Assembly: GCA_017301995.1 (NCBI GenBank)
Contig: JAFLEH010000004.1
Location: 1-64,000, forward strand
Length of the DNA: 64,000 bases
Direction: 5' to 3'
Origin: Verrucomicrobiota bacterium
GTDB lineage: Bacteria; Verrucomicrobiota; Verrucomicrobiia; Verrucomicrobiales; Akkermansiaceae
Shown here: positions 28,823-38,129 of the stretch, piece after piece
Layout of the letters: every line of letters begins with the position of its first letter
How positions within the stretch are numbered: the first letter of the stretch is position 1
Translations under genes and position numbers: made by a program
The notes under the pieces: model-generated
Database searches by the model: none
What the model was told of the DNA's origin: nothing
What the model saw: only the letters and a program-made list of their open reading frames with translations

Positions 28823-31800
28823 TCAGGGATTCCGGATGGATTCGACCTTCACGCTAGCCGACCGGGCCATGAACTCGGGGGCATACATGCACCGGATGGT
28901 GGCGGGTCCGGTTTGATAGGTGCCGGCGTGTTGGACTCGTGAGACATGCTCGAAAACGTGCGTGCCTTTCGGCAGGGAGTCGATGAAGATGTGCGTGGCG
29001 GAGTCGCGGGTGCTTTCGTAGTAGCCCACGCCGTTGTTCCAGCGGTAGCCGCTCAGCACATTGGCCGGCTCGGTGCCGCTGCCGCGGTCGTCCTTGAGGT
29101 GGACGAATTCCAGCTCGCGCGCGCTGGTTACCACCAGGCGGGTGATGAGTTCGTCGCCGGGATGCAATTGGCCGGCCACAGGTTCCTCCTTGGGACCGGC
29201 CGGCGTCTGGCGGCGAACCAGCAGATGCTTTTCGATTTTCAGTCCGCCGGACTCGTGGCTGGCAAGCTTGGCGGGGTCCTCGAAATACCGCCAGTGGAGG
29301 TTCACCCATGCCACGCCGGGATCGGGATTGGTTAGGGTGAGCGAGGCCATTTCCGGTTTCACCTCGGTTCCGGGAATCCGATGCTCATAGTAGCCGGTGC
29401 CGGGTTCCGGTTTGCCGGGATCGAGCGGCCTGCCGCCGAGGGCGACACGGACGAGTGCGTCCGAGGCCAGCGGGCTGGGGCCGACCGGGCCGACGAGCAG
29501 AGCGTGAATGGCGGCGGCGGTGGCGGTGGTGGTTTGCCAATCGCCATCGCGGTGCTGGTGGATGATCCAGGCGCGGCAGTCGTCCACGGCTTTGGCGTCG
29601 CCGTCAATCTCACCGAAGGCGGCGATCATCGCGGCTTGGGTTTCGACCGGCGCGTCCCACCACCAGCCGCTGCCGGGAGGCGCGGGCCATGACATGCCGG
29701 TTTGCGGGTGGTTGACGGCGGTTTCTCGGAACGCGCGGGTGATGAGGCGAGCGGTGTCTTTTTCGCCATGCCGCCACAGGGCAAGCGCGAGTTGGGCGGT
29801 GGTTAGGCGTGAGTTGAGTTTGTTCCAATGTTGTTTGCCTTGGGCGATGAAATAGGCGAGGGAATCCTGGTCCCATTCGGCGGTCTTGCGGTCGTTGAGA
29901 AAGAACGATCGGCTGTAGAGGGCATGAACGATGAACGGAGAAAGGTGGTTTTCATTCAGTGTTCCGGGAGCCTTTCTTTCGGCATGGATGAGCTGGCGAT
30001 GGACCTCGGTTAGGCTGCCGTCGAGGGCCGTCGCGCCTTTGATTGCCGGTTCGGTGTCCACTTCGACACCCGCGGCGCGCAGTTCGCCGTAGCCAGCCAC
30101 GATGTGGGCGGTGATGGATTCGGATGCAAGTCCGCCGGGAAACCACGGCCACATGCCATTGGATAGTTGCATTTCCTTGAGCTTGGCGCGGGCCTTGGCG
30201 ATTTCGTCCGCCATGCGGTTGTCGTCAAACAGCAGCGCCACGCGCTGGCGGCGGGCGGTGTCGTCCCCCGCGTCGCGCAGCCACGGGGTTTCTTCTAACA
30301 TCATATTGGCGAGTTCCTGGTTTTTCCGCAACGGACTATCGGGTGTGCCGGTGGCGCGCCAGACCTCGAACACGCGGCGGACTTTCGGATCGGAGGTGAC
30401 GATTTTGTGGCCCATGGCGTTGGCATAGAGGCGCGAGAAGGTTTGTTCGGCGCATTCGTGCGGGAACTCCATTAGATAGGGCAGAGCCATCACCGCATAC
30501 CACGCGGGGCGCGAGACCACCTGCACCTGCAGCGAATCATGGCGCAGGGTGTCCGATTTTCCGCTGGCGGCGAGCGAGGCGAAGTCGCACTTCGTTTCGC
30601 CCGCGGTGCGGAGGGTGATTGCCATCGAGTCGGTGGCCGGCACAAGGCGCGGCAGGACCGGCAGCCAGCCCTCCTCGCCGTCGGTTAGATCACCGCAGGC
30701 GGCGCGCGCCTGATAACGGAGAAAGCCGCAGCCGTCCGGCACGGTGAGACGCCAGGCGAGCGTGCGGGATTGCTTGGCGGGAATGGCGAAGGCCTGCTCC
30801 GGAGAGGCCACGCCGAGCGCGGCGGTGAGATCGGCGGCGCCGGCGACATCGGATAGAGTGAACTTGGCCAGTCCGGATTGTTCGCGGTCGCTTTGGTTGG
30901 AGAGGCGCACGGTGAAATCGAGCGTGTCGCCCTCGCGCAGGAAGCGCGGCGGGTTCGGCTGGACCATCAGATCCTTGGCGGTGACCGTTTCGCCTTCCAG
31001 ATGGCCGGAGCGCAGTTCCTTGTCGTGTGCGAAGCCGAGAAACTTCCACCGGCCAAGGCCCTCTGGCATGGTAAAAGTCATGCGGATCTTCCCGTCCTTG
31101 TCGGTGGCAAGCTGCGGATAGAAGAAGGCGGTCTCATCGAGTTTCCTGCGACTTGCCACCTTTGCCAGCTCCCGCCGCAGGGCTTCGAGCCGCAGGTTTT
31201 CACGCTTTTCCTCGGGCGATGTGGGACCAGAGGGAGTGGCAGGGGTGACGGGAAAGCCGAAACCGTTGCCAGCCAGGGAGTTGGCCGAGGTTCCTACCGA
31301 GTTTGGAAGTTCCGGAGGTTCGTAGAAATTGAGAACCGTGGTGTCCAAAGTCGTCACATGCCTGAATCTGGAGATCACCCTTCGTCCATCTGATGAGACT
31401 AAAATGGTGGATCCCTCCGACGATTCATCCAATCCGGCCAACAAATCGCGAAACGGGTGACAGATTTCATCGGGTCGGTAACCAAGTCCCGATTGGTTGC
31501 TCTCTCCGCTTGCAAAGTCCCACCAGTTCCGCTCGTCGTAGCCTCGCTCCCAACCGGCATCTCGCAGCAAGCTGTGCACCCCCGCGAAAGCGTGGCTTGT
31601 GAGATCGTCCAGCGACGCATCGTAGAGAGTTGCCACCATTTCCGCGGAAGCCGGCTTCCCGTCCGGTCCCGTGATCACCGCTGTCCAGGTTTCGTTGGCA
31701 CCGGGTTGCAGCTTGGAGGTGTTGTGTTCCCACTTCACGGAAAGTTCCTTGTTGGACCATGGAATTTCAACAACACCGGCCCACGAGTGCCGGCGGTTGT

Positions 31801-34800
31801 TGGAATATTGATGGACCCGAACCTCGACTCCTCCCCGCAGCGACTCGGCGGTGGGGAGTGAGAATATCTGTTGGGTAGTGCCCGGGCGTGACCATTCGCG
31901 TTTCAGCAGGGTGTCATCCCGATACCATTCGACGAGAGCATGGGCCGTTTCGTATCCGCTTCCCCATACCAAGTTGGCAGGCCGACCGGGTTCCAGGGGG
32001 CCATCCGGCACGGCCACAAAGAACGGGGTTTTTGTTGGAAACCGGGTGGCTTCCAGATCGAAGACATGGACATTACGGATGGCGGTTACCTTGTTATGCC
32101 CCGCATCGGCGGCTTCGAACACCAGACGGTAGCATCCCGCCGGAAGGTCCACCGGAACGATGGCGAAGGATTCATCGCCCTTGCGCTCGGTGGCGACCGC
32201 GGTTTTGCGGATGGCTTCGCCGGTCTTCCAGCCTGCCGGACCGGGGCGGGAGGTTTCCGTGAGTGAGAAATACCCATCGCCGGTGAATTCGTCGCGCGGG
32301 CAGGTTTCGGGCTGGACTAGTTGATAGACCCGCAGGGTGCCAGTGGCTGGAAATGGCGCGGCATTCACGGTGGCGGTCGTTATTTTCACGGAAACGGGCT
32401 TTCCGGCTTCCTGCCAATCCGCCACTTCCATTTCGGCGGCGAAGCGGGAGTAAGCCGCGCTGGCGCTGGCACCCGCGTGCTGGGTTTCTCCGGTGGCATC
32501 GGTGACCTTTGCCCCGATGGTGTATTCGAACACCGGATCTTTGTCGGAGGGAAGCCAGGCATCGGGTTCGGCGATGAAAGTGATGGTGAATGAGCCATCG
32601 GCTCCAGTGACGGTCTTTCCCAACGCAATGGTCTTGGTGTCCAGCGAGTTTTGGTTCCATCCGAGCCAGTCGCCGATCCCTGCGAAGTAGCTGAAACGAT
32701 CGACCGCCCATTCGACCTCCGCGCCGTCCAAGGGAGCGCCGGTATAGGTTTTCGCGGTTCCTTTCACTGTCATTTTGGCTCCAAGCTCCACCGGTTCGTC
32801 CGGCGGGATCAGCGAAACCTCGAACTTGGGACGCTTGTATTCCTCCACTCTGATCGTCTCCTTTCCCAGATCTTCCGCTTCGAGCGTGAACTGGCCCAAC
32901 AGGGCGGCTGTCGGCGCTGTGAACGATCCAGCGAACGATCCCATGTCATTGGTCCTGAATTTCGTGCTGGCGACCTTGTTTTCGTTGGATCCGGTCAGGG
33001 TCACCGTGACATCCCGATTGGCTAGGGTGTGGTATTCGTTCCTGGTGTCGTCGGCATGAGCGAGGATGCCTTTGAACTGGATCTGCTGTCCCGGCCGGTA
33101 AATCGAGCGGTCGGTATGAAAAATGACCGCCTCATGGTGATCGGGATCCGTGTTGTTGTAGTCTAACTGACCTGTGAAGGTTGAATACACGATCGCACGG
33201 TCGTTTTCGCGCGTTGCCTGGATGAGAATGGTCCGCTCGCCATGTTGTGTTTTGAAGTTGAACCTGCCGTCATTGTCGGTTTTGAGAACCTGATGGATGA
33301 CCGGTTCGCCTTTGGCTTTCTGCCAAACATCAATCCTCACGTCCGGCTTGGGGGCGCCAGTCGTGGAGTCCATCACCAAGGAATCATCCTCGATGCGAAG
33401 ATTTGAAACCCAAACGGGCGCATAGTTGACAAGATCTCGTTTTTCGAAGCCGGGAGCGCAGGAAACAAGCAGGACATAGGATCCTGGTGCCAGATTCTCC
33501 GGAGTGCGCACCCTGTGGAAATGGGGCGAGTAGTCGGTGGGGGAGTCCAGAACCGCATCCCATTGGTATGTGGGTTCCCGGTTGAGCCACTTGGCGATGT
33601 CGATTCGCTCGTAATCCCTGGGATCCCGTTCGAGTTTTTTCAGATCGGGTTTCCATTCTCTACGGCAGAGCCGGAACCAGAGATGAGGGCTGTTTCGCTG
33701 GGTGACGGAGATTTCATCGCCGGTGGGGGGCCATGACCTCGGGGTTTCGACTTTAAGTTCCTGTTGTTCCATTTCACGCATCAGCCCCATGCAAACTTTG
33801 CCGGCGGGATGTTTCGGAAATGCTTCCGCGCCGGCCTTGGCGCTGGCGTGGGCTTCGATGGCGCGACCGCCCATTTGGAGCAGGAGGACTTCGTCGTGGC
33901 GAGCATCGGCGCTGAGCGGATGCCCGATGTTTTCCCGGATGAAGGACTGGAACGCGGCGAGTTGGCGTTTGGGCTTTTCAGTCCCGCATGCGAAGCGGCC
34001 GGCCCACCGGAGGCGCTCGAGGTCGCAGTGCAGAAATGCCGTGCGGTCTTTGTCGTCCCGATGGAACATCATTAGGTCCTGATAGATCGCGAGCGCGCGG
34101 GTTTCCGCAGGGAGGGAGTCGGAAGGCGCCGGTTTCCAGGCTAGGAATTCGGCGGCGATGCCGAAAATCGGCGCGGTGGCGGGAATGTCGGATAGAGGAT
34201 GGTTCCACGGGGACCCAAACAACCCGGATGTTAGAAAATCGGCAAGAGCATGCGCGGCGATGTCGTAGAGCGTCGGGCGCGGCAAATCGCCATAGGCGCC
34301 GGGCGGGCCGAGGATTTCGCGAAACGCGGCGACCGGTGTGGTGCGGAGTGATGGAGCCTCCAGCGCTTGGCGGAAATGCCGTTCGATCTCGGCGTGGATT
34401 CGCGGGGCGTTCCAGCGCTCGATCCGATCCAGTTCCTGTTGGGGAATATGCTTCCTTTCGAGGATTTCGCGTTCATCCGCTTCGGCGTAGGACATCAGCC
34501 AGCGGGCTTGGAATAGGCGGAGGATCGGCTTCACGGGGTCGGGAGCGAGTGGAATCTCCTTCTCCAATTGGCGGACGCCGCCGGGTAGGCCGCCCGGTTC
34601 GGATGGGTCGGAATCAAGTTGGTCCTGATCGTCGAAGCGGTTGGCGAATGGGTCCTGTTCGATACTCGCTGAAGGGACTCTCGTTTCTCCCTCCACAAAC
34701 ACCGCCTCCGGAAAGCCCAGGCCGTTTTCGATGCGGACGCGCATCAGGACAGCCTTGGCGCCCTCGCCCCAGGCTTGGTCGGCGAAGGCGGCGGCTTCGA

Positions 34801-34957
34801 GGGGTTTGAGGAGTTCGACGGTGGTCTTGGCCTGTTTGCTTTCGACGGCATCGCGGACTTTTTTCCAATCGGCCGAGCGGTCGGCCGCGCGCACGAGTGG
34901 AGGCATGCCGATGGTTAGAACGGCGAGCGCGGGAAGGAGAAAATTACGAAATGGCAT
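28823..34957 (-). CDS. Alpha-2-macroglobulin-like protein with thioester motif
   Basis: 2044 residues from ATG 34957, with a signal peptide (PFRNFLLPALAVLTIGMPPLVRA). The architecture is that of large bacterial macroglobulins: an N-terminal helical region, MG-type beta domains (HTDRSIYRPGQQIQFKGIL; EEYKRPKFEVSL), an A2M domain (TFTMPEGLGRWKFLGFAH), and a thioester site with CAEQ (PHECAEQTFSRLYAN) followed by an alpha-alpha toroid. Such proteins trap proteases through the Cys-Gln thioester in the periplasm. Bacterial A2M is often paired with pbpC, which is absent here. It follows a secreted companion by 29 bases. Confidence 0.9.
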   Translation of the reverse strand: MPFRNFLLPALAVLTIGMPPLVRAADRSADWKKVRDAVESKQAKTTVELLKPLEAAAFADQAWGEGAKAVLMRVRIENGLGFPEAVFVEGETRVPSASIEQDPFANRFDDQDQLDSDPSEPGGLPGGVRQLEKEIPLAPDPVKPILRLFQARWLMSYAEADEREILERKHIPQQELDRIERWNAPRIHAEIERHFRQALEAPSLRTTPVAAFREILGPPGAYGDLPRPTLYDIAAHALADFLTSGLFGSPWNHPLSDIPATAPIFGIAAEFLAWKPAPSDSLPAETRALAIYQDLMMFHRDDKDRTAFLHCDLERLRWAGRFACGTEKPKRQLAAFQSFIRENIGHPLSADARHDEVLLLQMGGRAIEAHASAKAGAEAFPKHPAGKVCMGLMREMEQQELKVETPRSWPPTGDEISVTQRNSPHLWFRLCRREWKPDLKKLERDPRDYERIDIAKWLNREPTYQWDAVLDSPTDYSPHFHRVRTPENLAPGSYVLLVSCAPGFEKRDLVNYAPVWVSNLRIEDDSLVMDSTTGAPKPDVRIDVWQKAKGEPVIHQVLKTDNDGRFNFKTQHGERTILIQATRENDRAIVYSTFTGQLDYNNTDPDHHEAVIFHTDRSIYRPGQQIQFKGILAHADDTRNEYHTLANRDVTVTLTGSNENKVASTKFRTNDMGSFAGSFTAPTAALLGQFTLEAEDLGKETIRVEEYKRPKFEVSLIPPDEPVELGAKMTVKGTAKTYTGAPLDGAEVEWAVDRFSYFAGIGDWLGWNQNSLDTKTIALGKTVTGADGSFTITFIAEPDAWLPSDKDPVFEYTIGAKVTDATGETQHAGASASAAYSRFAAEMEVADWQEAGKPVSVKITTATVNAAPFPATGTLRVYQLVQPETCPRDEFTGDGYFSLTETSRPGPAGWKTGEAIRKTAVATERKGDESFAIVPVDLPAGCYRLVFEAADAGHNKVTAIRNVHVFDLEATRFPTKTPFFVAVPDGPLEPGRPANLVWGSGYETAHALVEWYRDDTLLKREWSRPGTTQQIFSLPTAESLRGGVEVRVHQYSNNRRHSWAGVVEIPWSNKELSVKWEHNTSKLQPGANETWTAVITGPDGKPASAEMVATLYDASLDDLTSHAFAGVHSLLRDAGWERGYDERNWWDFASGESNQSGLGYRPDEICHPFRDLLAGLDESSEGSTILVSSDGRRVISRFRHVTTLDTTVLNFYEPPELPNSVGTSANSLAGNGFGFPVTPATPSGPTSPEEKRENLRLEALRRELAKVASRRKLDETAFFYPQLATDKDGKIRMTFTMPEGLGRWKFLGFAHDKELRSGHLEGETVTAKDLMVQPNPPRFLREGDTLDFTVRLSNQSDREQSGLAKFTLSDVAGAADLTAALGVASPEQAFAIPAKQSRTLAWRLTVPDGCGFLRYQARAACGDLTDGEEGWLPVLPRLVPATDSMAITLRTAGETKCDFASLAASGKSDTLRHDSLQVQVVSRPAWYAVMALPYLMEFPHECAEQTFSRLYANAMGHKIVTSDPKVRRVFEVWRATGTPDSPLRKNQELANMMLEETPWLRDAGDDTARRQRVALLFDDNRMADEIAKARAKLKEMQLSNGMWPWFPGGLASESITAHIVAGYGELRAAGVEVDTEPAIKGATALDGSLTEVHRQLIHAERKAPGTLNENHLSPFIVHALYSRSFFLNDRKTAEWDQDSLAYFIAQGKQHWNKLNSRLTTAQLALALWRHGEKDTARLITRAFRETAVNHPQTGMSWPAPPGSGWWWDAPVETQAAMIAAFGEIDGDAKAVDDCRAWIIHQHRDGDWQTTTATAAAIHALLVGPVGPSPLASDALVRVALGGRPLDPGKPEPGTGYYEHRIPGTEVKPEMASLTLTNPDPGVAWVNLHWRYFEDPAKLASHESGGLKIEKHLLVRRQTPAGPKEEPVAGQLHPGDELITRLVVTSARELEFVHLKDDRGSGTEPANVLSGYRWNNGVGYYESTRDSATHIFIDSLPKGTHVFEHVSRVQHAGTYQTGPATIRCMYAPEFMARSASVKVESIRNP

Positions 34958-34986
34958 AAACCGTTGGGACGAATGCGGGATCGGAC

Positions 34987-36276
34987 TTATTCGGAGGACT
35001 TTGCCCAGCGCGGGACCGCGATGCAGGGGTCGTTGCCTTGCATGAACGCGCCGACATCCGGCTTGGGGGATGCGCCGGGTTCCGGTGTATCGTGTTTTCC
35101 ATCGATTCCCCTGCAGCGGATGACGCGCGCTTGGATGTCCAATTCGAGCGGTTTGCCGTCGGCTGGATCGGTTAGGTCGGCGAATGCCTCCGGTGTGATC
35201 GGTTTTCCGTCCCGTTCGAGTTCCAGCCAGCGGATGCATGCGGTAATGAGAAGATCGTGGCTGATAAGGGAGGCCAGCATGGTGTAGGTTGGAGAGGTGC
35301 CGTACTCCGCAAGGAGGTCTCCCAAACCGTTGGGGCGGTTGGCGTAGTCCGCGAGGGTGTGTCCGGTGGGTTTGGGATTGAGGGTGGGCCACTTCATCAT
35401 GGGAGTCCCGGCCTTGAGGCAGGCGATGTCCTGAATTGTGTGCTCGATGATCCTCTTGGACTCCGCGGCATCGTCGGACGGCAGACCGCGCAGGTCATCC
35501 GCGGTGAGTTTGTCGAAGGGCGGTTTGAGCGACGCGGCGGCGAATTTCAGATTCAGCTCGGATTCTTCCTTGGTTTCTTCTCTTTGGAGATAGGCCAGTG
35601 CCCAGCGGGCGTCACTTTTGAGAGATTCGATACGGGCGGCGGTGTCCGGGGGATAGTCGCTGGCGAACTTCGCGATTTGTGAGAGTCGGACCACCGGTTC
35701 CGGATGACGCTTCAGGTCGCAAAAAAGAAACTCGAAGGCCCGCTTGCGTCCGTTATTGGCGATCACGAATTCCACGAAGATCGGGTTGGCGTTGGATAGA
35801 TCGCGTGACCAGCGTAGCAGATCGCCAACGATCTTGTCGGCGGTTTGGCGGTCGCCATCCATGCGGGCCTGAAGGGCGAGGATCTTACAGCCGTCGTATA
35901 GGTATGGGAGCGTCACCACCTGGCTATCATGGGCCGACCATTCGGGGAACGCCAGGGGTGGCTGGAGGATGCGGTTGGCTGCCTGATGCCAGGTCCGAAG
36001 TTTCCCAAGGAGTTCGGTGTCGGTGACCGGCTTGCCTGTAAGGAGTGAGAGTCGGGCCTCGCGTAGCGTTGCGGTGAGTTTCGGGTTGGGCTCGTCGAGG
36101 GCTTCCTTCAACCGGCGCAGTTTCGTTTCGCTGCCTGCCGGAGCCGTGACGGCGGGTTTCAGTTCGTCCGGAATCGCGGGCGGAGCGGCACCGTTTTCCG
36201 GAGCCGCGTGGATGAGACCGTATGCACCGAAAGTTAGAAAAACCAGCGGGGCGGATAGGATGCCGCGGATGTTCAT
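34987..36276 (-). CDS. Secreted protein preceding the macroglobulin
   Basis: 429 residues with a signal peptide (NIRGILSAPLVFLTFGAYGLIHA). The mature part is mostly helical and charged (LLGKLRTWHQAANRI; IVGDLLRWSRDLSNANPI). It has no recognised family or catalytic motif. It sits between kdpE (34-base gap) and the macroglobulin gene (29-base gap), so co-expression with the macroglobulin is likely. Confidence 0.7.
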   Translation of the reverse strand: MNIRGILSAPLVFLTFGAYGLIHAAPENGAAPPAIPDELKPAVTAPAGSETKLRRLKEALDEPNPKLTATLREARLSLLTGKPVTDTELLGKLRTWHQAANRILQPPLAFPEWSAHDSQVVTLPYLYDGCKILALQARMDGDRQTADKIVGDLLRWSRDLSNANPIFVEFVIANNGRKRAFEFLFCDLKRHPEPVVRLSQIAKFASDYPPDTAARIESLKSDARWALAYLQREETKEESELNLKFAAASLKPPFDKLTADDLRGLPSDDAAESKRIIEHTIQDIACLKAGTPMMKWPTLNPKPTGHTLADYANRPNGLGDLLAEYGTSPTYTMLASLISHDLLITACIRWLELERDGKPITPEAFADLTDPADGKPLELDIQARVIRCRGIDGKHDTPEPGASPKPDVGAFMQGNDPCIAVPRWAKSSE

Positions 36277-36310
36277 GGTGGCGGGAGCCTAACCTGCCGG
36301 TGGGCGGCGG

Positions 36311-36991
36311 TCAAGGCGCGGATGCCTGCCGGATTTCCAAGCGGTAGCCGATGCCCGGTTCGTTGACCACGCGGACGCCGCGGTCGCCGAGTTTCCGGCG
36401 CAGGTGGCTGATGTGGACGCGCAGGCCCTCGGCGGGGTCGCTTTGTTGGACCGGCCAGACGTGTTTGACGATCTGGTTCTGGGTCACGATCCGCCCGGCA
36501 TGCTCGGTTAGAATGGATAGAATGGAGAACTCGGTGGGGGTGAGCCTGAGCGGTTCGCCATCGAGGTCCGCCTCGTGGCGGAGGAGGTCGAGCTTGAGTG
36601 CGCCTGCGGTGATTTCCGGGGTGTGGCGGGGTCCGCGCCGGCGCTGGATCACCTCCAGCCGTGCCAGCAGTTCCGCCGAGCCGAACGGCTTGGTGACGTA
36701 GTCGTCGGCCCCGGTTTCCAATGCCTGAACTTTCACGGTTTCCTGGTCGCGCACGCTGAGGACGAGCACCGGGACATCGCTCCACTCGCGGAGGCGGGCG
36801 AGGGTTTCGATGCCGCCCATTCCCGGCAGGCCCAGATCCAACAGCACGACGTCCGGGCGGTGAAACGCGGCTTCCTGGAGGCCGCGCAAGCCTTCGTCCG
36901 CCTCGCAGACCTCATAACCGCGCGACTCCAGCACCATGCGCAGCAGGCGGCGCATTTGCGGTTCGTCGTCGATGATGAGTGCTTTGCCCAT
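36311..36991 (-). CDS. kdpE: OmpR-type response regulator, KdpE-like
   Basis: 226 residues. Receiver domain: acidic pair in IIDDEPQMRR, phospho-acceptor Asp in VVLLDLGLPG (about residue 52), Lys in YVTKPFGSAELLARL. The winged-helix DNA-binding domain (LTPTEFSILSILTEHAGRIV; VHISHLRRKLGD) is of OmpR type. Eight bases downstream of the sensor kinase. No kdpFABC genes are in the window; the neighbour kup is the likely target. Confidence 0.9.
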   Translation of the reverse strand: MGKALIIDDEPQMRRLLRMVLESRGYEVCEADEGLRGLQEAAFHRPDVVLLDLGLPGMGGIETLARLREWSDVPVLVLSVRDQETVKVQALETGADDYVTKPFGSAELLARLEVIQRRRGPRHTPEITAGALKLDLLRHEADLDGEPLRLTPTEFSILSILTEHAGRIVTQNQIVKHVWPVQQSDPAEGLRVHISHLRRKLGDRGVRVVNEPGIGYRLEIRQASAP

Positions 36992-36999
36992 GGTTGGTG

Positions 37000-38097
37000 T
37001 CAGTCGGGATGGACGCGGACCGGGAGTGTTAGAGTGAAGATCGCGCCGCCGTGCGGGTGGTTGGCCGCAGTGATATCGCCTTGCATCGCCCGCATCAAGC
37101 CCCGTGAGATTGCCAGTCCCAGGCCGGTGCCGCCGGTCGGCGAGCCTTCGGCCCGATAGAATTTCTCGAAAAGATGGGGCACGGCGTCCTCGGGGATGCC
37201 CGGTCCGTGGTCGCGGATGTCGATTTCGAGAACCCGGTCGTTGAGGCGGGCGCGGATGTCGATGACCGATCCGTGGGGGGCGTGGAGGGTGGCGTTGTGG
37301 AGGATGTTAGAGAGTGCCTGGGCGACGAGGCGTCCGTCGAGCTTGAGGAGCGGCAGGGCGTCGGCACCGGCGATGACGGTGTGGAATGGGGCGAGTTCGC
37401 GTTGGAACGGCGCGACTGCGGCTTCCAGCACGTCGCTGACTTCACACCAGTCCGGGGTGGGCTTGACGGCGTCGGCCTCGACGCGGGTGATCTCCAGCAG
37501 GTTTTCGACGATCCGTTGGAGTCGGCGCGAGGCGGTATCGATTTCCGCGGCGTAGGGATTTCCGGTGCCGATGCCTTCGAGGGCGGTGCGGATGATGGTG
37601 ATGGGGGTTTTCAGCTCGTGGGAGACGCTATCGAGGAGGGTGCGGTGGAGCCGTTCGGCTTCGGCGGAGAGTTCGGCGCGGTGTTTTTCCGCGAGGAGGC
37701 GTTCGCGTTCGAGGTGGTGTTGTTCGAGGGCCGCCTCCCGGGCGCGCAGGCGGGTGATGAGGTGTCCCATGCCCAGCGCCACCACGAAGAACAGCGCGAA
37801 CATCACGCCGTCCGCCGGTTTTTCGATGTGGAAGGTGAATTGCGGGGGGATGAACAGGAAATTCCAAACCAGCGCGCCGATCACCGCCATGGTTAGAACG
37901 GGTCCGCGGTTCCAGCGGGTTCCGGCGAGCACCAGGGCTAGCAGAAACACCAGCGCCGCGAACATGTGCCCGGTGTAGGGCAGCACGCCCCAACAGGCGG
38001 ACGCCAGCACGAACAGCACCGCGATTCCCACACCAAGCTGGCCCTCGGGCGACGGCGGGGCGGGGGAGGGGTGGTTCGGTTGGGTTGGCGGGTTCAT
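37000..38097 (-). CDS. kdpD: Short KdpD-like sensor histidine kinase
   Basis: 365 residues. It has four hydrophobic segments of the DUF4118 type found in KdpD (about 23-125, ending FFVVALGMGHLITRLRAREA), a dimerisation domain with the phosphorylated His in SVSHELKTP, and an ATPase domain (NILHNATLHAPHG, DHGPGIPE, GGTGLGLAISRG). The large N-terminal KdpD/Usp sensor domains of E. coli KdpD (894 residues) are missing, so only the membrane sensor half remains. Lies 32 bases after kup and 8 before kdpE. Confidence 0.88.
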   Translation of the reverse strand: MNPPTQPNHPSPAPPSPEGQLGVGIAVLFVLASACWGVLPYTGHMFAALVFLLALVLAGTRWNRGPVLTMAVIGALVWNFLFIPPQFTFHIEKPADGVMFALFFVVALGMGHLITRLRAREAALEQHHLERERLLAEKHRAELSAEAERLHRTLLDSVSHELKTPITIIRTALEGIGTGNPYAAEIDTASRRLQRIVENLLEITRVEADAVKPTPDWCEVSDVLEAAVAPFQRELAPFHTVIAGADALPLLKLDGRLVAQALSNILHNATLHAPHGSVIDIRARLNDRVLEIDIRDHGPGIPEDAVPHLFEKFYRAEGSPTGGTGLGLAISRGLMRAMQGDITAANHPHGGAIFTLTLPVRVHPD

Positions 38098-38129
38098 GGT
38101 ATCCGGATGGCCCGGCAGGCGGGTGTTGG

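Noticed and set aside
28574-28942. + strand ORF of 122 codons upstream of gltB
   Set aside because: It overlaps the 3' end of the macroglobulin gene in antisense and has no protein-like features.
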